Shown here: positions 36,901 through 48,064 of the stretch, piece after piece
Position numbering within the stretch: position 1 is the stretch's first letter
How the letters are laid out: each line of letters begins with the position of its first letter
DNA from: Cyclaneusma minus
Taxonomy: Eukaryota; Ascomycota; Leotiomycetes; Marthamycetales; Marthamycetaceae
Direction of reading: 5' to 3'
Assembly: GCA_037179335.1 (NCBI GenBank)
Contig: JAKZHN010000060.1
Span: forward strand, 33,395 to 97,394
Length of the DNA stretch: 64,000 bases
The notes under the pieces: generated by a model
What the model saw: only the letters and a program-made list of their open reading frames with translations
The model's database searches: none
What the model was told of the DNA's origin: nothing
Program-made: the position numbers and the translations under genes

Positions 36901-39239
36901 TTATAATTATTTTAAAATTTAATTTTTAAAATCAATTTTTTAAATATTAAAATAGCAGTATTTTTTATTAAAATTGGCAGAATTTAAATTTTTTATATAA
37001 AGCTATTCAAAACGTATAAATTTTTGTTTTATAGAAATGCTATTGGCATTAATTTATAAATATGAAAATAAATTAAATTAAAAAAATTTAATAATAAAAA
37101 TAAAATTTTTTTAAAAATAGATTTTTAAATTTAATAGCGGCGCAAATTTTATAAAAATTTCTATTTTAAAGAATTTTAATAAATTTAGCTAAAATAATAA
37201 TTTTATAAAAATTGCTAATAATTTTTAATTTTATATAATAAAAATATTAATGCTATAGCTTTTAATTTTTTATTTTATATTTTAATAATTTATATTTTTA
37301 AAAATATTTTAGCAATTTTGAAAAATAAAAAAGGAATAAAATATTAATTATTTTAATATTGCTATTAGCAATAAAAGCTTTTTTTTTATTAGCGGAATTT
37401 ATATAAAAATTTTTTTTTTTTTAATTATAAACTTTTTAATAATAATATTTTTATTTAATTTTTTATATATTATTTTATTTTTATTAAAAAAATCTTTAAA
37501 TTTGATATATATAGCTTGCGTTTTAAAATAAAATTCAATTCAAAATTAAAAATAAAAAAGAATATTATTTAATAATAAAAACAATTTAATTGTATATACA
37601 ATTTTTGCTATTTTTTTTATAAATAGTATAAATTATTTTTCTATTGATTTTAATAAATTAGCAATAATTAAATAGTCTAATAATTTAGAAAAAAAAACAA
37701 TTATTAAATATATATATAAAAGCGCTAATATTGGAGATTTAAAAAATACAAGGGGCTTTATTAATTTTTTCTTAATAATTAAATATATTTTCCTTTAAAA
37801 TTGATTTTGAATTCAAAAGGCTTAAATTCGATATTAAATATAAATTTAAAAAAAATCTATATTGTCATTAGCAGCTATATTGCTAGTTTTTTTTATTGCT
37901 AAAATTTTTTAGCTTGTTTTTAAAAAATCTGGTTTTTTATTAAATTTTAATTTTTTAATTTTTTTATTATTTTAGCGGGGCTAGCAAAAAGAAAAACGGA
38001 AATAAAAATAACAATAGCTAATTTTGCAAGCAATTTTAATATAGCTGCGAATTAAAATGCAATTGTTTTTAAAAAACAATATTAAATTTTTTAATTTAAA
38101 ATAATTAAAAAGTTTATAAAATTTAAAGCATAAAGCGCAAAAAAATATTTTATTAAAATTATTAAAGCGCTGGCAATAATAGGCAATAATGTTTTTTTTC
38201 CATTATTAGCAATATTTAAATAAAATTTCTTTTGCTTTAGTATTTTAGCTTATTATTAATTTCTATATTATTATTTGCAAATATTAAATTTAAAATATTA
38301 ATAATAATAATATATTTTTTAAAAAAAGCATTAATAAATTATAAAAATAAAATTTTATTATTAAAAGCGAATAAATAATTAGTATTGGCAAAAATAAATT
38401 TGCAATATAAAATTTTAAATAAATTTTAAATAAAATAAATAATTATATTGGTATTGAATGAAAAAAATTAAATTTTAATAATATATATTTATATAAAAAT
38501 AGCGCTAGTTTTAATATATGTTTTTTTAAATAATTTTAATTTATTTTTGCTAAATTGTATTTTTTATATAAAATTTTATTATTATTAAATAATTTTTTAA
38601 ATATAAAATTTAATGCTTTAATTTAAATGCGTTTATATTTTTTTAATTTATTAATATTTAAAATATATTTTTAATTATTAATAAAAAGCAATTGAAATTT
38701 GTCAATAAATTTTATAATAGATTTTTTATTTTTAATAATAGCAAATTTGAAAAATTCGTTTTTAATATCGCTGGCTGGAATATTAATATTAAAAAAAATA
38801 AAAAAAATGCGCTATTGGCAAAAATAAAAGTAAAAACGCTAAAATATTTAATAAAAATTGTAATAATAATAAATTAAATATTTTTGCTATTTAAATGGAT
38901 TTTTATATTGCGAAATTATATTTTTTAATTGGTTTTTAAAAGCATAGGCAATGCCTTTTTGGGTTTTTTATTATTTAATATAATAAAAAAAAATTAAAAA
39001 TATATATATATATTAATTCAGCAATTTTAATTAATTAATAAAATGCTATAATTTTATTGGCAAAGCAAATGATTTTAAAGCAGTTTTTAGCAATTTTAAT
39101 TAATTTTGCAAATAATTAATATAAATATAATAATAATAGAAATTTTCAAATTTTCAAATTTTGTATTTTTGTATCTAAATTAATTGTAATAATAAATAGC
39201 TATTTACTTAAGCGCTTGTATTAATTCAAACTTATAATT

Positions 39240-39449
39240 TATTAATTAAAAAGGCGTTTAATTTGATATAATTTAATATAAAACGCTAATTATAGAAATA
39301 AATAAAATATTATATTAATTGCATAAAATTCTAAAGAAAAGCGTTTTCAATATTGAAAATATTTAGTATAAAAAACGCTAATCTCGTTCTAGCTAAGCGG
39401 AGTGCCATATAACCATCTCTATAGTAGCCGTTGCATCTATTCCTCAACA
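39240..39449 (-). repeat. Right LTR, 210 bp
   Basis: Begins TATTAATTAA, the G-to-A form of the left copy's TGTTGATTAG, and ends CCTCAACA. The outer (right) part is near normal in GC content while the inner part is heavily mutated. Confidence 0.92.
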
Positions 39450-39454
39450 GGTAG

Positions 39455-40039
39455 TTCTTTTTTTGCTCATATGTTTTACGAATCAATTGTAACACATACT
39501 AGTAATCTCCCTGCACACCCACCTCCATTTCACCAGTTAGGCTCACCTCCACCTCCACCCGGCCTCCACTTCCCCTTCGTGTGGTACACGTCTATGTCTC
39601 GTTGATGGAGACGGGAGTTATAAATGTATAAGTGGTTGCAGCCTGAGGCAGCAGGTGATCACGGCCCGTGCGCGATGCACATATCAATGTTGCAGCAGGT
39701 GGGGACTCCGTAAGTGCATTCACATTACATCAAACTACATCAAGCTACATATCCAGCAGGTTTGCTCGATGCACAAAACACGTTTTCTTCAAGAATCATA
39801 CCAGTAGTCTAGCATGACACACCAAGCGCCTTGAACCACCTTACTCCACGCGCTAAAGCCTCATCCCGGTTTGGACTTCCAGGCCTTCAGCCTCTCCATC
39901 ATACAACACCTTGCGCTTAGCCCCCATTCGAGGTCTTTTTCACCTATTCAAGCGTCGATGGGGCCTAAAGAAACAGATTTCTGAAGTCCGAAGCTCGACA
40001 AACACATTAAGCATCAAGACCGCCATTCATTCATTCAAG
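39455..40039. other. Intergenic between LTR element and CutC
   Basis: 585 bases of normal composition with C-rich patches; it should hold the CutC promoter and leader. No gene seen. The upstream extension of the CutC frame to 39911 begins at a non-ATG codon and is not conserved. Confidence 0.5.
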
Positions 40040-40831
40040 ATGACCAAGCTAGAAATCGCCTGCTTCACTCTCTCCTCCATCCAAGCAGCCCAATGGGCCG
40101 GTGCAGACCGCATCGAGCTCTGCATCGACAAATCTCGCGGCGGCCTCACCCCGCCGCGAGAATGGGCCAGCATCACCAGCCCATCTCGCATTCTCGGCTC
40201 GAGCGCGGAGCGCTTGCTTCCCGGTCAGCAGCACCCTGGGCAGCAAAGCCAAACCACAGGGCTACGGCTTCCATACATCAAGCCATACCTTACAGTTCCG
40301 CTGCACATAATGCTGCGACCGCATGCAAGAGATTTTGTTTATTCGCGAGATGGCGAGTTGGCTGTGGACGAAGATGCTGCCTGTTTTGAATCGTTCTCAG
40401 ACGGATGGGTGTTTGGGATTTTGCGGGACGATAAGACGGTTGATGTGGCGATGAACAAGCACTGGATTCGGATGGCGAGTGAGCAAACCAGTGTGTTTCC
40501 TAAAAAGCGAAAGTTCACGTTCCACCGAGCGTTTGATGAGTGCGAGGATTGGAAAAGGGCGCTGGAGGATGTCATTGAGTGTGGTTTCCACGCTATCCTC
40601 ACCAGTGGTGGAGCGCCAACCGCTGTCGAGGGCAGAGAGAGGATCCGAGAATTGGTTAAGTTGGCCGGAAACCGAATCGAGATTATCGCAGGTGGCGGGG
40701 TGAGGAGGGAAAATGTAGAGCTGCTGGTCAGAGAGACGGGCGTGAAATGGGTACATTCGGCAGCCACAGTTGGAGATAGCGAGGAGGTGAGCGTGGGAGA
40801 GGTGAAAGCATTGAAGAAATTGCTTGGGTGA
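40040..40831 (+). CDS. CUTC: CutC-family copper homeostasis protein
   Basis: TIM-barrel protein of the CutC family, linked to copper handling; the exact reaction is unknown. 263 aa from the ATG at 40040 (MTKLEIACFTLSSIQAAQWA), single exon. Family blocks: GADRIELCIDKSRGGLTPPR at the N-terminus, VPLHIMLRPHARDFVYS, DGWVFGIL, KFTFHRAFDECEDW, ILTSGGAPTAVEGRERI, IEIIAGGGVRRENV and VKWVHSAATV. Between GGLTPP and TVPLH there is an extra stretch of about 40 residues, rich in Ser and Gln, compared with bacterial CutC; it has no splice signals that would remove it in frame. The LTR insertion lies about 590 bases upstream. Confidence 0.9.
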   Translation: MTKLEIACFTLSSIQAAQWAGADRIELCIDKSRGGLTPPREWASITSPSRILGSSAERLLPGQQHPGQQSQTTGLRLPYIKPYLTVPLHIMLRPHARDFVYSRDGELAVDEDAACFESFSDGWVFGILRDDKTVDVAMNKHWIRMASEQTSVFPKKRKFTFHRAFDECEDWKRALEDVIECGFHAILTSGGAPTAVEGRERIRELVKLAGNRIEIIAGGGVRRENVELLVRETGVKWVHSAATVGDSEEVSVGEVKALKKLLG

Positions 40832-41066
40832 GACCATCCTCGTAAGAAAAGCCGTTGAGAGTCCAATCACCCTCGACAAAGTACAAAGTAAGTCTAATTC
40901 TGAAATCCAGGTCGCTGCCTTCTCCTGAAAAAATCTTTTGAAACCCCCGACAGAAATGCCGAACAGAATCCCCCCCCACCTGAACCGATAGCATAGTCGG
41001 ACCCATTATACCTCTGCCCAACATCCGTATTTACATCTGAAACGCACCAAAACAGTGAACTTCCAG

Positions 41067-43174
41067 TCATGCTCCCAAGCTCCACTCTCCGATTTCGCCT
41101 GCCTGCCCCATTCCAAGAGTAACATGAATATATTCCAGCACTCGCTTCACCCATTCGGCTCTCATTTCCAAGCCATCCGAGCCAATGGGACTCGTAGCGC
41201 TCATACCGCCCACCCCACCAAGCCTATCGATTCCGACACCCAAGTTGTAGGCGCCAACATGATTCCTCATGAATTCCATATCCATCTTCGGTCTCTGTCT
41301 TGCCTCTTCCAGAACTGCCCATAGTGGAAACAGTAGCAAATATCCCCTCAGCGCCCGCCCGTTCCAGTTCATCTCGTAGCCGAGCTCCGCGTCGCTCATG
41401 GAACCAGGAGTCGGTGGCATTAGGGGCATCATCCATGCCATTCCGGCCGCACCAGAACTAGAGCAGTGGTTGTCGAAATGCGAATCCACGCTCGCCGAAA
41501 TGTCGTCAATAATTTCAATTGCAATCGCCGTCGAGACAGCATACTGCGACTCATAGACTGCGTGCGATGGTTCAGGAAGCCATGGATTGCTGGGATCGTG
41601 GATATGCGAATAGGACGGAGCGAGTGGCGAAATCATTGGCGAGGAGGAGAGAAGGCAAATGCAGGAGCGTATTGCTTGGTGGAGCAGAATTCGGGCCGCG
41701 CGATACATGTTCCACAGACTTGCAATCACGTAGTGGAGGTACTCGTGGCGGATGGTCGGGCCTCCTGGAACGTCAAGTGCTGGCACGTTTCTCTCAGAGG
41801 TTCCGGATTCTTTCCACGGTTTGGCATTATATGTCCATCGTAGGTCGAGAGACTGGATCCAGTGGCTGAATTCCGCATCTAGAGTTTGAGCACGTGATAG
41901 CAGGTTTGAGATGATGGCGCGAGTTCCCATGTCGGGGGGAGAGACAATCGTTGATCTAGTCTGGTGGAAAATTGCACGAATTTCGGTCGTTTGGTGGAGC
42001 AGCATCATGAGACGTAGGGCGATGGGCGCGGACTGGTAATGTCGAGTCCACATTGATGTAGGAATGGCAGGCATTTCCGAATTCGTTAGAGACTTAACGA
42101 GCTAACGTCCCCTTGTCAACATTGTATCATATGATAGTTTCCTGGAAGCTTACCATCTTGGAATGTATTAGTCGGAAGATTTTAAAGGCAGTCGGACTTA
42201 TGAACTCATGCTGGTCTCGGAGAGTCAAGATGGAAACCGCGCCTGCGATGTGTGTCTTCCAGGAGCTTTCTTGTTGTTTCTCGCAAGCAATATTCTATTT
42301 GTTCTCGTCAGCCTTACTTTGGAAGTAATTCAGACTCAGAGCGTTGCATAGTATACATACCTCGTAGAAAGAAAGTAGATAGATGGCTAGAAGAGTCTCG
42401 TCCTTCTCAATCTCGTTCTGCCCATGCAAGAGATTTGTCAGAGCACCAACAGCTTCAGCGTAAACCCTGGAACCATGCTCTTTAATGGCCTGATCGTTGA
42501 CAAGACTTGCCATATTGGCCAGAGAGACAGCTGATACGGCAAGACTTAGGCATGATGAAGGAGGTGTCTGGTAATACATTTTTGGGAGATACTCGAGGTA
42601 GCCTCCGCCAGAAGTAAAACCTGTGTCTGCAACCACATAATCACAGAAAAATCTGTGGATGATGAGTTTGTCAACCTGAGGATATGATGTGGGTGGCGGG
42701 CGGAAACTCGGGATTTCATGACTGCCAAAACTCGATGTCGATGAAGGCCGGGTTATAGGAGATACTGCTGATGATGATGCTGGACTACCTTTTTCACATT
42801 TTGGTTCCTTCGCAGGTTCGCTCGCCGTCTTTTTGATGAGTCCCTCTCGCTGCAGAGTCTTGGTGGCTCGACTCCTCCATTTCTCCTGAGCTCGTTTCCG
42901 GGTCTGTCCGGTTTGGTTTCTGAACAAGATGTCATTTGCATCTCGGTAGAAACAAGAATGACCGCCCTTCTGGCAGCGGGAGCAGATTGGCTTGACCTCG
43001 TCACACTAGCACTATTGTTAGTTTAAATTCGCTGTCGCCATCCTATCGAGGTTGGCAGTGTGCACATCAAGCACGAGTGTGGTGGACAGGATCAAAAGTA
43101 ACGTTACAGCGTACCTTGATCTTCTTGCCTCTGCATCGTTCGCAACTCTTGCTAGGTTTCCCACAGATGGTCAT
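41067..43174 (-). CDS. Zn2Cys6 transcription factor, 4 exons
   Basis: Fungal regulator with targets unknown. Exons 43174-43115, 43005-42361, 42294-42154 and 42101-41067; all introns phase 0 (109, 66 and 52 bp); 626 aa. Exon 1 is tiny (20 codons) and carries half of the binuclear cluster; joining gives KSCERCRGKKIKCDEVKPIC then SRCQKGGHSC. After a Ser-rich linker comes the effector domain: VDKLIIHRFFCDYVVAD, LAVSAVSLANMASL, THIAGAVSILTLRDQ and FISPTAFKIFRLIHSKM, ending without a membrane span. The last acceptor may instead be 9 bases downstream (intron 42093-42153), which drops three residues. This type resembles regulators next to secondary-metabolism genes, but no core biosynthetic gene is near. 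Confidence 0.88.
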
Positions 43175-44635
43175 TGTCTTGGACGGTTGGATGCCGAGAG
43201 GACACGGTCTGTAGAAGGAAGCCTTCTGGAACGTCTGGAACTCAACAAGGGCACGATGAAAAGCGTTTAGTTCGTGGTCATTTGCGGCTATAAGTGCGAG
43301 TTAAGGCTGTCCAGAAGTCAAGGTTGTCCAACATTGGCCGGCATGATGGTGGGGTTGTCGGGGTGGAAGGCATCCCACTCATAACGTGACACCGATTGCA
43401 ACGGTGCTGACATGACGGACTGGTGAAGGAGAACAGCTGGGTGATACATGAAGCCAAGGCCGGTATAAAGCGCTCGACCGTGCCGAGGCAATCCTTTTGT
43501 TTGGCTGGTTGGTATAAAGACGGGAGCTTGCCCTTTGCTGTCGGCTTTCGACGGCCGTCATCTTGATTCTCGACGGGAAGGTCATTTTACGACGCGGCCT
43601 TTCATCTCGCGACGATCCCGACGGTGGCTGGATCGCGCGCCCATCTGCTATGTATCTGGCAGCGGCTCGTGATGCAGCCTGCCCAGCTTGTATTGGATAT
43701 CAAGGTCGCGGGCATGATGGCCGCCGATACTGCCGATGTTGCCGACAGCCACGGTGGGCGTCTGGATGCGCAGGCCTGCTGCTGTTGGTGATGCAAGAAG
43801 GGTGGCAGAGTGCAGAGAACGAAACAAGAAGCATGGAAGTTTCTGTGGAAGCACGGATCAACTGCCGCATCTGGAAGTTGCTATGAGACAACCCACATCT
43901 GATGGGCTGCAATCCTATTGATTTTGGAATCAACAATCTGGAGGATTCTTTTTCGTCGTCTTCGTCGAGTTTTTCTTATCTTCTGACAATTGTCGTTCAA
44001 TTTCTGCTGCCGATTTTGCCTCCGATCACAATTCCTGGCGACGCCATGCGGTCATGGATGCTGGTGACTTGGAGCCTGGAAATTTGTTTCAAGCCGAAAT
44101 GCTTCTTAGTAGCTTCATGTTAACTGACACTGGTCACACTCGCTCTCCCACCCCTTCCTCGTTTGCATCAGATGGTCTTCTTCACATCTCACGTCGTCAC
44201 AAAGCTTCAAGCAAACACCAGTCTCGGTGGGTACTCTATCGTCGAAGACAGCCAGTAGTTTCGCCTGCTACCTTTCAATCTTGATACAAGAGGAAGCTTC
44301 TCGGAATATCCACAGCAGCCATTCGTCTCATCAATGCTTGACATCACTGTAAAGATTCCTCCTTCCCAAGATATACCTCCGATCCGAACTCAACACTGAG
44401 CTTCCAAAGCCAAGATCCTGACAACAAAGCACCCATTGCGTCGCCCCTGCTTTTCAAACCAAACTTCACGATTCCCGGGCTATGATCATAGATTTGATCG
44501 AACCACGGTACGTCCTCTGCCTGAAAATCTCCATAGCTTCATCGTGGTCTCGTCATTCTGCATACACCAGTCAGAATTGTAGCCGATGCGGATCTGCACA
44601 GACAATAGACGGCATAGAATTTCGACACGTACGCT
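43175..44635. other. Intergenic, no supported gene
   Basis: About 1.5 kb upstream of the Zn2Cys6 gene. Many overlapping short frames, none conserved in look. A (TCG)n-rich patch lies near 43950. Confidence 0.5.
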
Positions 44636-44743
44636 CTACTTTGCGGAAGTAGGAGCTGGCTGGCTTTGAGGAGCCTGGGCCTGGGCAGCCTTCTTCTCCT
44701 CCTTGCCCTTCTTGTGCTTCTTGATCAATCTGTAGATGAGCAT
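44636..44743 (-). CDS. Possible small lysine-rich protein or terminal exon
   Basis: A 35-codon frame from an ATG at 44743: LIYRLIKKHKKGKEEKKAAQ, then a Gln/Pro/Ala-rich end. The composition (amphipathic basic helix followed by a QAPQSQP tail) looks coding rather than random and resembles small fungal proteins of the same build, but an upstream stop and the short length leave it unproven. It could also be the last exon of a longer gene. Confidence 0.28.
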   Translation of the reverse strand: MLIYRLIKKHKKGKEEKKAAQAQAPQSQPAPTSAK

Positions 44744-46525
44744 CTTCTCACAGGAATGCACTTCTTGGGGCCTTTAAATGAATTTCGCTGCGTGACGTGG
44801 TGGGTTTTCCTGAACGAGAGCAACGGGAATGATGGGAGTGTGTAGAGGATATGGAGCAAGACGGAGGTGAGAAATATAAGGTTATATATTACTCTGCAAG
44901 TGGTGGGCGCCGCAAGCAGCCTGCTTTGTTTGGGCACTCTGCCTTGATTCGATGAGCTAGATAAGCTATCATTCCAGTGACCACTGCACCTCGCCATTCC
45001 GGGATGGCATGTCTCGGACTCTCAGTCTGATATCAGTCAAGAGTACAGTTGGGCGCAGTTCCCTTTGATCTGAACTCGGTGTGTCGTTCAACAGAAAGCA
45101 TAGCCTCAGCAATGCAGCTCAAGTCATCCATATCACCTCTGCCGCATTCTCTCAAACAGCCAACGCAGCTAGTCTTTCCAGTCCCGTCCCAATGGGTGTC
45201 TCCGGACGACGACCATACCTAAAGGCCGAAAAAAGCAGTGTTCACTTCAGCTATCTTGGAAGTTTCACTGGGATGCAGCGGCCGCTACGGTTCACGGATC
45301 AGTCTCCACGATTATCAAATATCAATATCGGGTTCAAGAAACCCCAGGCGGCTACGACTTTCACATCACTCGTCTTAATTCCAACCTACTCCATCCCTCT
45401 CGATCATTCCACAGAAAGGCCAGTCCATCATTCACCTATCAGTATTCAGTTTTCTACAATTCACGAGCCGGCCTGCCGCAAGCCCCTCCATCACCAAAAC
45501 CAATGAACACCAACCGCACCATATACCGCATTCTGCAACTTTCAGGGGCCCCTGAGCCAGGCAAGTCCGCGAATTCTCAACAAAATCCATGTCGCATTTC
45601 CTGCTTTTGGGAGACGCCTCATGAGCTGCTTTTCCAAGGGTCTTGCTTGTGCCACATTGATGCTGCCGAGTCAACCGAGAGCGGAGAGACAGCAGGGCGG
45701 CCGTCCCCACATAAGCATGGGCGTGGCGTATGGCGCTTAAATATCCTGACATACATGTACCCAGGTACCTAGATATTTGAGGGGCTGCGAGACTGGCGTT
45801 TCTTTGGTTCTGTGGATGTTATCATGTTTCTGCATCGGTGGTGCTTCAGCAAGATTGGCCAGTACCTGGTGTTGGTGGTTCTCATTTGAGCAAGTCTTAC
45901 AAAACAAGAACCTGCCAGTGCCGTGCTTAAAATAAAGACACATATGAGTAGAGGATGTTGTCCATGGAAAGCAAGTTCCGAGGTTGACAGCAATTGACGG
46001 AGACAATAAACTTTGTTCAGAAAATGAGGAGCAGGCTGCAATGCAAGTCAGTCGATCTTGAGGCGCCCCCATGAGGCTGCGACAGCTAAATATAGACGTC
46101 AAACAGTGAACTTCATTTTGTACATCAGGTCAGCCTCTGCTTATGCCAAGTTTGCCATGGCTTCGGTGTAACACTGTCGGTTCATTGTAACCGCCTCGGC
46201 AATCCAAGTGAAGTCGAGAACCCAAAGCTTGATCCATGATGAGCGCGGGGAAGTCTCTCGGCACGGCTGAGCCAAGCCTGCCGAGATTGCCCATAATGAG
46301 GTTATTCGAACATCGTCGAACGCCCGCTGGAAAGTTTGTTGAGTAATGCTTCATTTCCTCCACCAGCACCTGACAATGATACATAGTTCCAAGACAGAAA
46401 CTGACTCAATGGAATCCCATAAAAGCCTCTCCCAACCATCCCAGGTATCCTATCAAACTCCTTGAGCGATGAACAGAGAAAACCCAGCATTCTCATTTCT
46501 CTCCACAGCGACACAAATCCAGCAG
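44744..46525. other. Intergenic, no supported gene
   Basis: About 1.8 kb. A 141-codon plus frame (45081-45506) is open but Ser/Pro/His-rich without any motif. AGGTACCT lies near 45769. Confidence 0.5.
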
Positions 46526-48064
46526 TCAAGCTTCGCTGTTGCGAGCAAACTTCGTCCACTCTGGGTCCTTCATCAAAAATTCCATGTCCTTCGCTAACAA
46601 ATCCAAACTGATCTCCAAACCTCCTGGATACTCACCTGGTTCGCCCTGCCGAACAACCTCTCGCTGCCCGTAAGCAGGCATCACAATACCGACGCCATCA
46701 AAGCTCGCTCCGCCCGGTGTTCTCATCCTCATGTACTTCCCAACACCAACATCCATATCCTCGACTGAGCCAAACAAGCTCATCCAGCTTGTCACCACGG
46801 TATCGTATCCCCTGTAAGCCCTGAAGTTGTTGATAACATCTGTAACTCTCGGCTGCGATGCCGCTAATTGCGTCAAGCTGCGAACGTAGGCGTCTGTAGC
46901 TTTGTTCTGGATGGCATTTCGGATCTCCAACGCAACTTCTCCCAGTGATATTTCGCTGTCTTCCGTGAGCGTAGCAGCAGGAAGCTTGACAGCGCCAAAG
47001 ACAGCCGCATTTCCGAGATAGTCAGGAGACAGTGGCGGGTTGAGCTTCGTGCGCACGTTGACAGAGAGCGAAAACATGACATGTTCAGGGAGCTTGAGAG
47101 TATTTCGCGCCGTAAAGTACCGGGCACGGGTGATGCATCTCCAAGCAAGCGCGCAGACGGCGTCGTGAGTAGAGAACCGCTCCGTAGTGTATTGCGCGAT
47201 GGATGCATTCAGTGCCTTCAATGAAGCAATCGAAAAGTGAAAGACTCGACTACCGACACGGGGCTTGATGAGTGGGCGAATAAACGAAACGAGGTACATG
47301 ATGAAGGGGTGAGGTAGGATTGTTCCAAAGACTGTCGTTCCGACGTTGGGAACGACTTTCCATTCAATGTGTTCCTTGGGCTCGACTTTGTCTTCCTTCA
47401 TCAAGCTAGAGCCATCAAGAACACCTTTAGCAAAGGCTGGATCCACATATTCTGGACCGACAGCAGATTTCTCGGTCATCAGAGTACGTGCGCGTGCAAA
47501 CCACCATTTCAAGAGTCTGCCGATCGTCATGCCATCTACAAGCCAGTGATGCTTGGAGAAAAGAAAGACGAAGCCGCCATTGATGAAAGTAAGTTGGAAA
47601 CAGAACCCTTCCAATCCACCATCAGCTTTCTTCGAGGGTAGACCCTCTGAAATGGTGGAGAAGATCTTCGGGTCAAGGCAGCGCGTGGGGAAATTGTGTT
47701 CTGGTTGCAAGTCTGAATAGTTGAAGCCTGGTTCGTGTCGAACGACAAATCGAATGGCGGAGTCTTTCGTGACTTTTGCAGTGAGTCGCCCGTTGTTTGG
47801 GTCCGAGTAGAGTGTAGCTAGAAGTTTTGGGACCGCAAGGATGCCTTCCTCTGGCTCACGGAGAAATGTCTCCAAACTTTTGCAGAGCCTGTCCACGAGA
47901 TCGTCTTGCCAGCCACTAGAAGCGTTTTCAGGGTTTTTCCAGATGAACAGATTGCGACTGTTGATCGGAGGATTGACGACGTCGATGATTGATAGAGGCG
48001 TCGTGTACTCGAATGGCTTCGCCGGTCTCAACAAATGAGTGGTCATGGGACCAGAGGAAGCCAT
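46526..48064 (-). CDS. BAHD/trichothecene-acyltransferase-type transferase
   Basis: CoA-dependent acyltransferase of the plant/fungal transferase family (PF02458 type), which acylates hydroxyl groups on secondary metabolites. 512 aa, single exon, ATG at 48064. The catalytic HHxxxDG motif is intact as HHWLVDG at residues 172-178. Other family features are the N-terminal PLSIIDVV block, FSTHDAVCALAWRCITRAR, and LSVNVRTKLNPPLSPDYLGN in the second half. The second family motif DFGWG is not present as such; the equivalent region reads GGASFDGVGIVMP. There is no polyketide synthase, peptide synthetase or terpene gene in the window, so it is an orphan tailoring or detoxifying enzyme here. Confidence 0.9.
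   Translation of the reverse strand: MASSGPMTTHLLRPAKPFEYTTPLSIIDVVNPPINSRNLFIWKNPENASSGWQDDLVDRLCKSLETFLREPEEGILAVPKLLATLYSDPNNGRLTAKVTKDSAIRFVVRHEPGFNYSDLQPEHNFPTRCLDPKIFSTISEGLPSKKADGGLEGFCFQLTFINGGFVFLFSKHHWLVDGMTIGRLLKWWFARARTLMTEKSAVGPEYVDPAFAKGVLDGSSLMKEDKVEPKEHIEWKVVPNVGTTVFGTILPHPFIMYLVSFIRPLIKPRVGSRVFHFSIASLKALNASIAQYTTERFSTHDAVCALAWRCITRARYFTARNTLKLPEHVMFSLSVNVRTKLNPPLSPDYLGNAAVFGAVKLPAATLTEDSEISLGEVALEIRNAIQNKATDAYVRSLTQLAASQPRVTDVINNFRAYRGYDTVVTSWMSLFGSVEDMDVGVGKYMRMRTPGGASFDGVGIVMPAYGQREVVRQGEPGEYPGGLEISLDLLAKDMEFLMKDPEWTKFARNSEA

Larger units (their letters stand above)
33699..39449 (-). mobile_element. LTR retrotransposon, RIP-degraded, complete ends
   Basis: A 5751-bp element bounded by 210-bp direct LTRs (33699-33908 and 39240-39449) that start TGTTGA and end TCAACA in the less-mutated copies. 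It is flanked by the 5-bp target duplication GGTAG (33694-33698 and 39450-39454). The interior is extremely AT-rich and no frame longer than 61 codons survives, so superfamily (Copia or Gypsy) cannot be told. LTR differences are all transitions, as expected from RIP. Orientation is tentatively minus: a CTTTTTT tract directly follows the left LTR, which would be an AAAAAAG polypurine tract on the other strand, while no purine tract precedes the right LTR. The element is dead. Confidence 0.9.

Noticed and set aside
38692..38877. 61-codon frame inside the LTR element
   Set aside because: Asn/Lys/Ile/Phe-rich product explained by AT bias; no retroelement motif survives.
45081..45506. 141-codon plus-strand frame
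   Set aside because: Low-complexity Ser/Pro/His product with no conserved feature, partner or promoter context.
41067..48064. Secondary-metabolite cluster built around the Zn2Cys6 gene and the acyltransferase
   Set aside because: No polyketide synthase, peptide synthetase, terpene synthase or P450 nearby, and the two genes are 3.4 kb apart.
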